NCBI GenBank assembly: GCA_946406275.1
Contig: CAMJJZ010000056.1
Location: 1-7,202, forward strand
Source of the DNA: an uncultured Bacteroidales bacterium
GTDB taxonomy: Bacteria; Bacteroidota; Bacteroidia; Bacteroidales; UBA932
Length of the DNA: 7,202 nucleotides
Direction: 5' to 3'
Both the position numbers and the translations under genes were made by a program. A model generated the notes under the pieces. That model saw nothing but the letters and a program-made list of their open reading frames with translations, had not been told where the DNA came from and ran no database searches. This document shows positions 1 to 6,375 of the stretch, piece by piece (the first letter of the stretch is position 1; each line of letters starts with the position of its first letter).

Positions 1-126
1 AAGGTCTTCCACGACAAGCCCGGTGAGTTCGATCCCCGCAAGTACCTCGGCCCCGCCCGTGACGAGATGAAGAAGCTCTACATCCACAAGATTGTGAATG
101 TCCTTGGCTCCAACGGCAAGGCTTAA
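1..126 (+). CDS. fba: Class II fructose-1,6-bisphosphate aldolase, C-terminal fragment (5' end outside window)
   Basis: Frame 1 is open from the first base and gives 41 residues before TAA at 124-126. The tail contains EFDPRKYLGPARDEMKKLY followed by HKIVNVLGSNGKA, which I recognise as the C-terminal signature of the class II (zinc-dependent) aldolases common in Bacteroidota. The family cleaves fructose-1,6-bisphosphate reversibly into dihydroxyacetone phosphate and glyceraldehyde-3-phosphate in cytoplasmic glycolysis and gluconeogenesis. The zinc ligands and catalytic residues lie upstream and cannot be checked. The gene is followed after 18 bases by a clear intrinsic terminator, so it should be transcriptionally separate from the receptor gene downstream. 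A paralogous class II aldolase such as tagatose-bisphosphate aldolase cannot be excluded from the tail alone. Confidence 0.85.
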   Translation, partial: KVFHDKPGEFDPRKYLGPARDEMKKLYIHKIVNVLGSNGKA

Positions 127-144
127 TCCTAAGCCGCAACTCTT

Positions 145-175
145 AAAACCTCCGCAGAAATGTGGAGGTTTTTTT
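145..175 (+). terminator. Intrinsic terminator of the aldolase gene
   Basis: AAAACCTCC (145-153) pairs with GGAGGTTTT (164-172). The stem can be extended inward by a G-U pair and a C-G pair (154/163 and 155/162), leaving a six-base loop. The 3' arm runs into seven consecutive T residues (169-175). A stem followed by a U-tract 18 bases after the stop codon is the textbook form of a factor-independent terminator. The GGAGG in the 3' arm is part of this stem and lies 17 bases before the next start codon, too far to act as its ribosome binding site. Confidence 0.85.
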
Positions 176-176
176 G

Positions 177-184
177 TAAATTTG
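177..184 (+). promoter_or_regulatory. Possible Bacteroidota -7 promoter element for the receptor gene
   Basis: TAAATTTG matches the TAnnTTTG -7 consensus of the Bacteroidota primary sigma factor exactly. No TTG or TTTG is present about 20 bases upstream, where the terminator stem lies, so the -33 half is missing and the promoter is weaker on paper than the two further right. The start ATG at 186 is only two bases beyond the box. If the promoter is real, the transcript would begin at or next to the start codon. A chance match in this AT-rich spacer, with the receptor transcribed from terminator read-through, is the alternative. Confidence 0.45.
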
Positions 185-185
185 T

Positions 186-2021
186 ATGATGATTCTCACT
201 GCCGTCATAGCATTGTTTCTCCAGGCGCCGGACACGCTGGACGCGTCCGTGGTGAGTGCGGCAAGGCGTATATCACCGCCGGTGGAGAAGGCCTCGCGGG
301 AAGTGCTGGAGCGCTCTGCCAATGTGGCCGATGCCATCCGGGACTTTTCCGGTGTGCAGCTGCGGGACTACGGAGGCGTCGGCGGGCTCAAGACCGTGAA
401 CGTAAGGAGCCTTGGAAGCGCCCACACGGCCATTTTCATGGACGGAGTGCCCATAGACAACGCCCAGAACATGCAGCCGGACCTGAGCAGGATTGACACG
501 GAAGATCTGGAGACCATAGAACTCTATACGGGTCAGAAATCTGAACTTCTGCAGAGCGCCAGGGAGTACGGCAGCGCCAGTTCCCTGCATCTGGAAACGG
601 CGGCACCAAAGGAACGCAGGACAGAGATGAAACTCCGCGCAGGTTCCTTCACAACCATCTCTCCCTCAATTAGTCATCAAGGCCGGCTGGGAAGCTCTCT
701 CTCCGGCAGGATCCGCATAGGTGGTGATTTCTCCGGCGGCCAGTACCCGTTCCACGTAACGGGGCCCGCTTACGACACAGTTATGCTCCGGGAGAACGGC
801 GACATAAGGGCATTCAAGGCCTCCGGCGGTCTGTGGTACACGCCCTCCAAAGGCCGGTATCACCTGAGCGCCCGCCTCTATGACTCCGAGCGCGGCATCC
901 CAGGCCCGGTGTACAAGCAGGCAGAAGAGTATCCCATGTCCCTGGACCGTCAGACGGACAAAACCTACAGCGTGCAGGCATCAGGAACGCAGGAGCTTTC
1001 GCCGCGGCTTAAGCTCCTTGCCAGGGCACGGTACTCCCGCGACATTCTGGAGTATCTTGACATATCGGAACTTGACCCTTCCGTGAGCGCGGAGTGGAAC
1101 TACGACCTCCAAAGCACCTATCTTTCCACCTCCCTTGGCTGGCAGGCGCTGCCCTGGCTGTACCTTGGCGCGGCCGTGGACGCACAGCACGAGGCCCTGA
1201 AATCCAAGGTGGACGCCCGGCGGAGCACGCTCTTTGCGGCCGGCTCCGCAGCCATTCTCAAGGATCCCTGGAGGGCATCGGCCACACTCCAGTATCAGGT
1301 TACGGACGATGGCTACAGCTTCCTCTCCCCGGCGTTCCTCCTGGACTGGCATCCCCGGCAGGACTGGCAGTTCGGCGCCGTTGTGAAGCGCTCCTGCAGG
1401 CTGCCGTCGTTCAATGACCTTTACTACACAAACGTCACTTCCCGCGCTTTACTGCCGGAGAAAGTCTGGCAGTTCAGCGCCCGCTGGTGCTGGGACCGCA
1501 GCTACGGCCCATGGCACTTCCGCGCCAACGAGGAACTCTATCACAACCGCGTCACGGACAAACTCATAGCCGTCCCCAACGGCAGCCTCTTCCGCTGGAG
1601 CATGTATAATATAGGTAAGGTAAAGATCTGGGGTGATGAGATTCATGCCGATGTCTCCTGGAACAACACCGTCGGCCTGATAGCCCGGTATTCCTTCCAG
1701 TGGGCACGCGAGGACGGAAGCGACTTCCAGATACCCTACATCCCGCTCCATAGCGCCAGTTTCAACCTCTTTGGCGCCATTGACGCCTTCCGGCTGGACA
1801 TCAAGGGCTTCGTCACCGGCTCCCGCCTCACCGCCGCCAGCACCCGCCCGGAATACCACCTTGCCCCCTGGACCACCTGGGACGCCTCCCTCTCATGGCG
1901 CTCCTCCGGTTACACGTTTGCCCTTGAGGTCCGCAACCTCTTAAACGAACAGTACCAGATTGTCCAGGGCTATCCCATGCCCGGAATAAATGTGCTTGGA
2001 ACCGTTGCCATTACACTGTAG
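186..2021 (+). CDS. TonB-dependent outer-membrane receptor, BtuB-like
   Basis: This 611-residue protein has the size and layout of a BtuB-type receptor. A short hydrophobic signal (about residues 1-14) is followed by the TonB-box-like DTLDASVVSA (16-25), comparable to the DTLVVTA box of E. coli BtuB. A plug domain spans roughly 40-145, with SGVQLRDYGGVGGLKT and FMDGVPIDN (84-92). The rest is alternating beta-strand sequence fitting a 22-stranded barrel and ends with NLLNEQYQIVQGYPMPG near the C-terminus. There is no N-terminal carboxypeptidase-like extension, so it is not SusC-type. Such receptors import a scarce ligand across the outer membrane using energy from TonB-ExbB-ExbD. The propeller lipoprotein encoded 37 bases downstream suggests a cobalamin or corrinoid ligand, but this is inference and siderophore or other ligands remain possible. 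The start must be 186 or the adjacent ATG at 189, because an in-frame TAA lies at 177-179. The signal peptide lacks Lys/Arg near its N-terminus, and the last residue is Leu rather than the usual Phe. Confidence 0.9.
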   Translation: MMILTAVIALFLQAPDTLDASVVSAARRISPPVEKASREVLERSANVADAIRDFSGVQLRDYGGVGGLKTVNVRSLGSAHTAIFMDGVPIDNAQNMQPDLSRIDTEDLETIELYTGQKSELLQSAREYGSASSLHLETAAPKERRTEMKLRAGSFTTISPSISHQGRLGSSLSGRIRIGGDFSGGQYPFHVTGPAYDTVMLRENGDIRAFKASGGLWYTPSKGRYHLSARLYDSERGIPGPVYKQAEEYPMSLDRQTDKTYSVQASGTQELSPRLKLLARARYSRDILEYLDISELDPSVSAEWNYDLQSTYLSTSLGWQALPWLYLGAAVDAQHEALKSKVDARRSTLFAAGSAAILKDPWRASATLQYQVTDDGYSFLSPAFLLDWHPRQDWQFGAVVKRSCRLPSFNDLYYTNVTSRALLPEKVWQFSARWCWDRSYGPWHFRANEELYHNRVTDKLIAVPNGSLFRWSMYNIGKVKIWGDEIHADVSWNNTVGLIARYSFQWAREDGSDFQIPYIPLHSASFNLFGAIDAFRLDIKGFVTGSRLTAASTRPEYHLAPWTTWDASLSWRSSGYTFALEVRNLLNEQYQIVQGYPMPGINVLGTVAITL

Positions 2022-2035
2022 AATGCGTATATTTG
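2005..2035 (+). promoter_or_regulatory. Bacteroidota-type promoter for the propeller lipoprotein gene
   Basis: TTG at 2005-2007 and TATATTTG at 2028-2035 form a -33/-7 pair with a 20-base spacer, within the spacing reported for Bacteroidota promoters. The -33 half lies inside the end of the receptor gene and the -7 half in the 37-base gap. The predicted start of transcription near 2039 leaves about 20 bases of leader before the ATG at 2059. The lipoprotein can therefore be expressed independently as well as by read-through from the receptor. Confidence 0.7.
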
Positions 2036-2058
2036 CACATCATAATTTTAATAGTTCA

Positions 2059-3219
2059 ATGAAAAAATTATCACTGCTGGTTTTCAGCGTGGCGCTAGTC
2101 GCAGCGGCTTGCGCCAAAATTGAAAACACCTCGGAACTTGACGGTTTCACGGGTATCGACGTAGAAGTAGGTGACAACGGGGCAGAGTCCGGCCTCAGGC
2201 TCCTTATCCTTAACGAAGGCGCCTATCCCAACACGTCCACACTGGACCTCCTGGACCTTTCCGGGAAAAAGTTTTATGCCGATATCTTCGGCCAGGCCAA
2301 TCCTGACGTAGCCCAGGGTATAGGCAATACCGGAAACGACATCCATTATGCCGGCGGCCTCATCTGGGTACCCCTCAACGGATCCAATCAGGTTGTAGGT
2401 TTCAAGGGCAATTCATTCAAGGAAGCAGTCCGCCTTGATGTAGAAAGCCCCAGAAGCATGGTTTCGGACAACAACTTCGCTTACATAAGCTCTTACGGAG
2501 CAGCCGTTTACGGCGGAAATGCCGTGAACGGAAAGGTATATCGTCTTGACCTGGAAGATAATAGTCTCAAGACCATGGAAGTTGGGTATCAGCCTGAAGG
2601 CATGGCCATTCTGAACAACAAACTCTACGTTGCAAACAGCGGCGGATACAACTACGTCCACGACAACCGCGTAAGCGTGATAAACCTCACCAATTTCAAG
2701 TATGAGAAGGCTATCACCCTTCCGGTGACCAACCTCAATATGATGCGCGTAAGCGATGATAAGCTCTGGATATCCACCTACGGCGAATCCTCCTGGAGCC
2801 AGGACGCGGCCGGCAACTGGATACAAAGCGTATCTGCCCCCATGGCACTTGTCGCCCTTAAAGCCGACGGAACCAGCAAGGTCATCGAAGGCGTCCACGC
2901 AGACAAGATGACCCTCTCCGGAAACACCATTTACGCAATTGGCAACGATGCGGAAATGACCGGCGGCTATGACCTCTGCCTTTACAAGGTAGACACTGCC
3001 ACGGAGAACGTTGAGACCATCCATTTTGCAGGCACTGACCTTGCCAAGGTAGGATATCCCTACTGCATCCTGGTCAATCCTCTCACATCCGACATTCTCA
3101 TTGCCGATGCCTCCTTCACCGGCGACAGCACTCTCTACTGCTTCACCAAGGACTACAAAGAAAAATGGTCCGTCACCACCGGCGTGGGAACGGGCCATCT
3201 CATGCTTTACCAGTACTAA
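2059..3219 (+). CDS. YncE/DUF5074-like beta-propeller surface lipoprotein (BtuG-like)
   Basis: The protein has 386 residues from the ATG at 2059. That start gives a lipoprotein signal beginning MKKLSLLVF and ending AAAC, with the lipidated Cys at 18. The longer frame from 1990 would bury this signal behind 23 unlikely residues overlapping the receptor gene. The mature part shows repeating beta-propeller blades: ILNEGAYP (50-57), ESPRSMV (129-135), YQPEGMAI (177-184), LYVANSGGY (189-197), DILIADASF (345-353) and a closing GTGHLMLY (377-384). The LNEG, PRSMV, QPEGMAI and terminal GH motifs are those I associate with the DUF5074/YncE-type family, which includes BtuG, the surface protein that binds vitamin B12 tightly and caps BtuB in Bacteroides. 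Its position directly behind a BtuB-sized receptor supports a capture-and-hand-over role at the cell surface. The ligand is not proven. The residue at -3 of the lipobox is Ala rather than Leu, which is tolerated in this phylum. Confidence 0.85.
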   Translation: MKKLSLLVFSVALVAAACAKIENTSELDGFTGIDVEVGDNGAESGLRLLILNEGAYPNTSTLDLLDLSGKKFYADIFGQANPDVAQGIGNTGNDIHYAGGLIWVPLNGSNQVVGFKGNSFKEAVRLDVESPRSMVSDNNFAYISSYGAAVYGGNAVNGKVYRLDLEDNSLKTMEVGYQPEGMAILNNKLYVANSGGYNYVHDNRVSVINLTNFKYEKAITLPVTNLNMMRVSDDKLWISTYGESSWSQDAAGNWIQSVSAPMALVALKADGTSKVIEGVHADKMTLSGNTIYAIGNDAEMTGGYDLCLYKVDTATENVETIHFAGTDLAKVGYPYCILVNPLTSDILIADASFTGDSTLYCFTKDYKEKWSVTTGVGTGHLMLYQY

Positions 3220-3228
3220 ACGGTCACC

Positions 3229-3258
3229 CGTCCCTAAAAACAGCCATTTTCAGGGACG
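3229..3258 (+). repeat. Tandem hairpin repeat, copy 1
   Basis: CGTCCCT (3229-3235) pairs with AGGGACG (3252-3258). One A-C mismatch (3236/3251) and four A-T pairs follow, enclosing the loop CAGCCA. The element begins 9 bases after the stop codon of the propeller lipoprotein. It is not followed by a T-tract, because the T-run lies inside the 3' arm, so it is an atypical terminator at best. Bases 3230-3258 match 3281-3309 at 24 of 29 positions, making it one of two related copies. It could slow RNA decay, terminate transcription weakly, or belong to a REP-like family. Confidence 0.7.
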
Positions 3259-3275
3259 AAGCAGCCAAAACGTAC

Positions 3276-3313
3276 CCTCCGTCCGCAAAAAAGGCCATTT
3301 TTAGGGACGGAGG
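3276..3313 (+). repeat. Tandem hairpin repeat, copy 2
   Basis: CCTCCGTCC (3276-3284) pairs with GGGACGGAGG through nine pairs ending at 3313. Two mismatches (3285/3304 and 3286/3303) precede five A-T pairs (3287-3291 with 3298-3302) around the loop AGGCCA. It is longer than copy 1 and shares its core, including the loop GCCA and the arm AGGGACG. The 3' arm ends directly against the TTG that serves as -33 box of the next promoter. The structure could therefore insulate or influence that promoter as well as end the upstream transcript. Confidence 0.7.
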
Positions 3314-3344
3314 TTGATCGTGGGCATAAATTATGTTATATTTG
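3314..3344 (+). promoter_or_regulatory. Bacteroidota-type promoter for the large repeat protein gene
   Basis: TTG at 3314-3316 and TATATTTG at 3337-3344 are separated by 20 bases, the same spacing and the same -7 sequence as at 2005-2035. The following bases are also alike (GCAAAT here, GCACAT there). Transcription would start near 3348-3350, giving a leader of about 11-19 bases with no Shine-Dalgarno sequence before either possible ATG (3361 or 3367). Confidence 0.75.
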
Positions 3345-3360
3345 CAAATGACATAACTCT

Positions 3361-6300
3361 ATGCCTATGAAAAAGTTACTGCTTCCCTTCATATTAGTTC
3401 TTTCAGTCTTTGAGGCCGGCGCTCAGGTATATCTTACAGATGCGTTCAAGCCGGAAGACTCCAAAAAGTTTGAAGCAATCACCTCCAAAGGGAACAGTTT
3501 TATGTCCCTGGCGGTGTATCCATACAAAGGCGGTTTTACCCTCAGGCCCGGAGAGGGCGGTCTCATCGCGGACCATGTTGCCGGCTATGCCGTCTTCAAG
3601 ATTGGCGGGGCCTATGAGAAGCTCAGCTTTGTGGTGGGGCCGGGAGGCAAGTCTCCATACTCGGACATTTCCTTTGGCGGCGGAGAGCCAAACTCGGCCA
3701 GTGACGATGCCAACGTAATCTTCACCGTCCGGGGCAACGGCCGCATCCTTGCCGATGAAGTTGTCCGGTGCCACGATACCCCAAAGGAATACGTTGTAGA
3801 CGTTACTGGCGTGGACGATCTCCGCTTTGAACTTCCCCGCGGTGACCAGAACCTCTGCTTTGGAGAAGTCCGCCTGTGGAAGGCCGGGCAAAGCGTAAAA
3901 CCAGCTGCAAATCCCGTGAGCTATCCTTCCGGCAAGGTTGTGCTTGGAAAGCAGCTCAAGCCGTATTTCATCAAGCACAGCGGATGGGTTGCCCTGGTTA
4001 CGGACGATGATAAATGGAGCCGGTCACAGAAGGTGCCGTCCATTAGTATCAACCGGGTAGAGTTCAAAAACGGTCTTCAGTTTACGGCCAATCAGGCCCT
4101 TGCGGGCAACAATACAGCCTGGGCGTATTTCTGGCTCCAGCGCAAGTATGACAAGCTTTCCTTTATAATCGGCCCCAGGGACAACCAGAGCTCCAACGCC
4201 ACCGGTTGGATCACCGTTAAAGGAGACGGCAAAATCCTCTACGAGCGCCTTGTAAAGCAGGACGAGCTTGCAGAGCAGGTGGTCCTGAACATCCGCGGAG
4301 TAAACCAGCTGTCGTTTGATAGCATAGACCAGTCAAGTGACTTCCTGGGCGGCCTCACCTTTGGCCTTGTAGATATCACCGCATATCCTTCCGGGGACAC
4401 TTCTGTCCCGTCTGCCGGCGTTGCAAACCTGTCAAAGGGGCGCCTTTCAAATCTGGCCGATGCCACCCCTCTGGCTTCTACCATCAAACCTTTCAGCGTA
4501 CGTGGAGTGGGCAGTTACAACAGTACGTATTTTGCGGGAGAAAGCACGCATTATACTTTCTCCATGGGCGGAGAAAAGTTCTATGAGGGCTTTATCCTCA
4601 CAACAGGCACAACCCTTTTCGACGATAACATCTCTTCCTTTGCGGCATTTGACCTTGCAGGAGAGTTCGACTACGTTACCTTCACCTCCGGCACCCTCAC
4701 CAACCACCGCGTTCTGGACGAGGACCGCCTCCTGGTGTACGCGGACGACAGACTTATCCTGGACACCAAGGTCCACTGCACCTGGCCCAACCAGGTGTTT
4801 ACCCTGCCTCTGGAGAAGTGCCGTGTCCTAAAATTTGCAAAACCCGGCACGGGTAAGGGCAAGCAGACATACATAGGCGTAGGAGACATAATGGTGTTCC
4901 GCGGACAGCCCCAGGATGCGTCCAAGTTCTTCTATCACCGCAAGCCGGAGTGCCCAGATGTAGTGGATCTGATTGACCTCTGTGAGCGTCCGTACTTCCA
5001 TTATGTGGGAAGGTTCCTTTCCTCCACCACCAATTTCGACTTCAACGACTGCTTCAAAAACGGAGAGTCCCAGAAAGAATTCTTCCAGATGAAGGACGGC
5101 TCCAAGATATACAAAGGCGTAATGCTGGAAACCAACATCCCTCCGGCACTGGCATTTGAGGACATTACCCTTTCCGAGGCCGTCTTCATGTTCCTGATGG
5201 GCGCCGGCAGCGCAATATCGGCAAGCAACGTGGCCGCGTATACGGGAGTATCGGCAGGAGCGGGCCTGGCCGGGGCAATGGCCTCCGGATGGTCCAGCCT
5301 GAGCCTGGTGGGGGACAGTAACCACCAGTCCTCAGTGGCTGCGTTCAACCCGTACGGAGAGTACGAGACTCTCACATTTACCGTTGCCAACAGGTACGAG
5401 TATTACGACAAAGACCTCTTCGGCGCCACAATCAGTGAAGAGAACCCCGTGAAGCTGAACGTCTTTGCCGATATGCGCAAAGTAGGAGAGTACTGGCTCA
5501 ACAACAAGATGCAGCCCACCACGTACACCGTTCCCATCAACAAGTGCACCCAGCTCATGTTCTGGCTGGAGTGCGGTGACAGCAGGTCCGGTCAGTACAT
5601 CCTGTATGACATGACTCTCTCTAAGGAGAAGTGCAATATCCCCATCCCTGATTTCTCACAGCCTTCCCAGTCATCTTCCCAGGCACCGCTTCAGTTGGAG
5701 CCACAGGAGGAAACCACAGTATCATACGAGGTTACTTCCGCTGCTCCTACCAAGTCCACAACAAAGACCAAGGCAAAGAAGACCAAGAAGGAAGCAGATC
5801 CCATTGTCTGGGACCTTGACCGTAAGAGCTTCAATCCCGCCGTTGACGATTTCCTGAAAGACGTCACCAACGTCTGGAAAGATACAGAACGGCTCAGAAA
5901 CAACCTGGCGCTGGACTATAGCATTAACCAGACCTGGGTAAAGGCTGCAAACGGCGCCGTATTCAAGATTGTCACCTTCCCTGACAAGAATGGCAACAGG
6001 GTAAGCACCACAGACATTCAGAAGGCAATAGTCTCCGTTGTTGAGGGCGGTACTGCCATCCAGAACAACGCCAAACTTGCCCTTGTGGGCCTTCCCGGCG
6101 CCACCGTCGGCCTCATGAACATTCCCAAGGTGGACGATATGACCTACTTTGGAAAGTATGTAAAGGGCGCCAAAGCCGCCTTGGACCAATGCTCCAAGGA
6201 AGCCAAATCCATAGTGGAAATGAAGAACGACGAGCTGGACCTTATCCAGTCCTACATCAAGAAATCCGTAAACGTGGGCCCCTACAAGAGCACCGCACGT

Positions 6301-6375
6301 GTGATTATCCTTCAACAGGAAGCCGGAGACGTGGTCCCTGCCACCATGCAGAGCCTGGAATCTTTCAACTTCTAG
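3361..6375 (+). CDS. Large secreted protein with four NPCBM-like beta-sandwich repeats and an unknown C-terminal domain
   Basis: The protein has 1004 residues from 3361. A start at 3367 removes two residues and gives the more usual MKKLLLPF signal start. A signal peptide ends near EAGA-Q (residue 22), and no lipobox Cys or type IX secretion tail is visible. I see four divergent copies of one module, with cores starting near residues 85 (YEKLSFVVGP), 263 (YDKLSFIIGP), 436 (FDYVTFTSGT) and 668 (YETLTFTVAN). Each continues with an aligned pair of segments: VFTVRGNGRIL/WITVKGDGKIL/LLVYADDRLIL/LNVFADMRKVG, then VTGVDDLRFEL/IRGVNQLSFDS/LEKCRVLKFA/INKCTQLMFWL. This pattern resembles NPCBM-type carbohydrate-binding modules, so glycan or cell-envelope binding is plausible, but no catalytic domain is recognisable. 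Module 4 carries a Gly/Ala-rich hydrophobic insert (about 607-643). A Ser/Gln/Thr/Lys-rich linker (about 760-814) leads to an unassigned, probably helical C-terminal domain (about 816-1004). The gene has its own promoter. Confidence 0.8.
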   Translation: MPMKKLLLPFILVLSVFEAGAQVYLTDAFKPEDSKKFEAITSKGNSFMSLAVYPYKGGFTLRPGEGGLIADHVAGYAVFKIGGAYEKLSFVVGPGGKSPYSDISFGGGEPNSASDDANVIFTVRGNGRILADEVVRCHDTPKEYVVDVTGVDDLRFELPRGDQNLCFGEVRLWKAGQSVKPAANPVSYPSGKVVLGKQLKPYFIKHSGWVALVTDDDKWSRSQKVPSISINRVEFKNGLQFTANQALAGNNTAWAYFWLQRKYDKLSFIIGPRDNQSSNATGWITVKGDGKILYERLVKQDELAEQVVLNIRGVNQLSFDSIDQSSDFLGGLTFGLVDITAYPSGDTSVPSAGVANLSKGRLSNLADATPLASTIKPFSVRGVGSYNSTYFAGESTHYTFSMGGEKFYEGFILTTGTTLFDDNISSFAAFDLAGEFDYVTFTSGTLTNHRVLDEDRLLVYADDRLILDTKVHCTWPNQVFTLPLEKCRVLKFAKPGTGKGKQTYIGVGDIMVFRGQPQDASKFFYHRKPECPDVVDLIDLCERPYFHYVGRFLSSTTNFDFNDCFKNGESQKEFFQMKDGSKIYKGVMLETNIPPALAFEDITLSEAVFMFLMGAGSAISASNVAAYTGVSAGAGLAGAMASGWSSLSLVGDSNHQSSVAAFNPYGEYETLTFTVANRYEYYDKDLFGATISEENPVKLNVFADMRKVGEYWLNNKMQPTTYTVPINKCTQLMFWLECGDSRSGQYILYDMTLSKEKCNIPIPDFSQPSQSSSQAPLQLEPQEETTVSYEVTSAAPTKSTTKTKAKKTKKEADPIVWDLDRKSFNPAVDDFLKDVTNVWKDTERLRNNLALDYSINQTWVKAANGAVFKIVTFPDKNGNRVSTTDIQKAIVSVVEGGTAIQNNAKLALVGLPGATVGLMNIPKVDDMTYFGKYVKGAKAALDQCSKEAKSIVEMKNDELDLIQSYIKKSVNVGPYKSTARVIILQQEAGDVVPATMQSLESFNF

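Noticed and set aside
164..168. GGAGG as a Shine-Dalgarno site for the receptor
   Set aside because: It is 17 bases from the ATG and is part of the terminator stem.
127..185. Cobalamin riboswitch upstream of the BtuB-like gene
   Set aside because: The gap is 59 bases, far shorter than a cobalamin aptamer, and is mostly occupied by the aldolase terminator.
98..496. Plus-strand open frame of 132 codons crossing the aldolase end and the receptor start
   Set aside because: It runs through the aldolase stop region and the terminator, has an Arg/Gly-rich composition typical of an out-of-frame translation of high-GC coding sequence, and is displaced by the receptor frame.
1990..2058. Upstream ATG extending the propeller lipoprotein by 23 residues
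   Set aside because: It would overlap the receptor gene, lie upstream of the predicted transcription start, and hide the lipoprotein signal that begins at 2059.
2413..3198. Minus-strand open frame of 261 codons opposite the propeller lipoprotein gene
   Set aside because: It mirrors the codon pattern of the plus-strand gene, has no signal or family motif and no promoter. The plus-strand product has clear propeller motifs and a lipoprotein signal.
5722..6315. Minus-strand open frame of 197 codons opposite the large repeat gene
   Set aside because: It is a reading shadow of the 1004-residue gene, with no recognisable domain and no upstream promoter.
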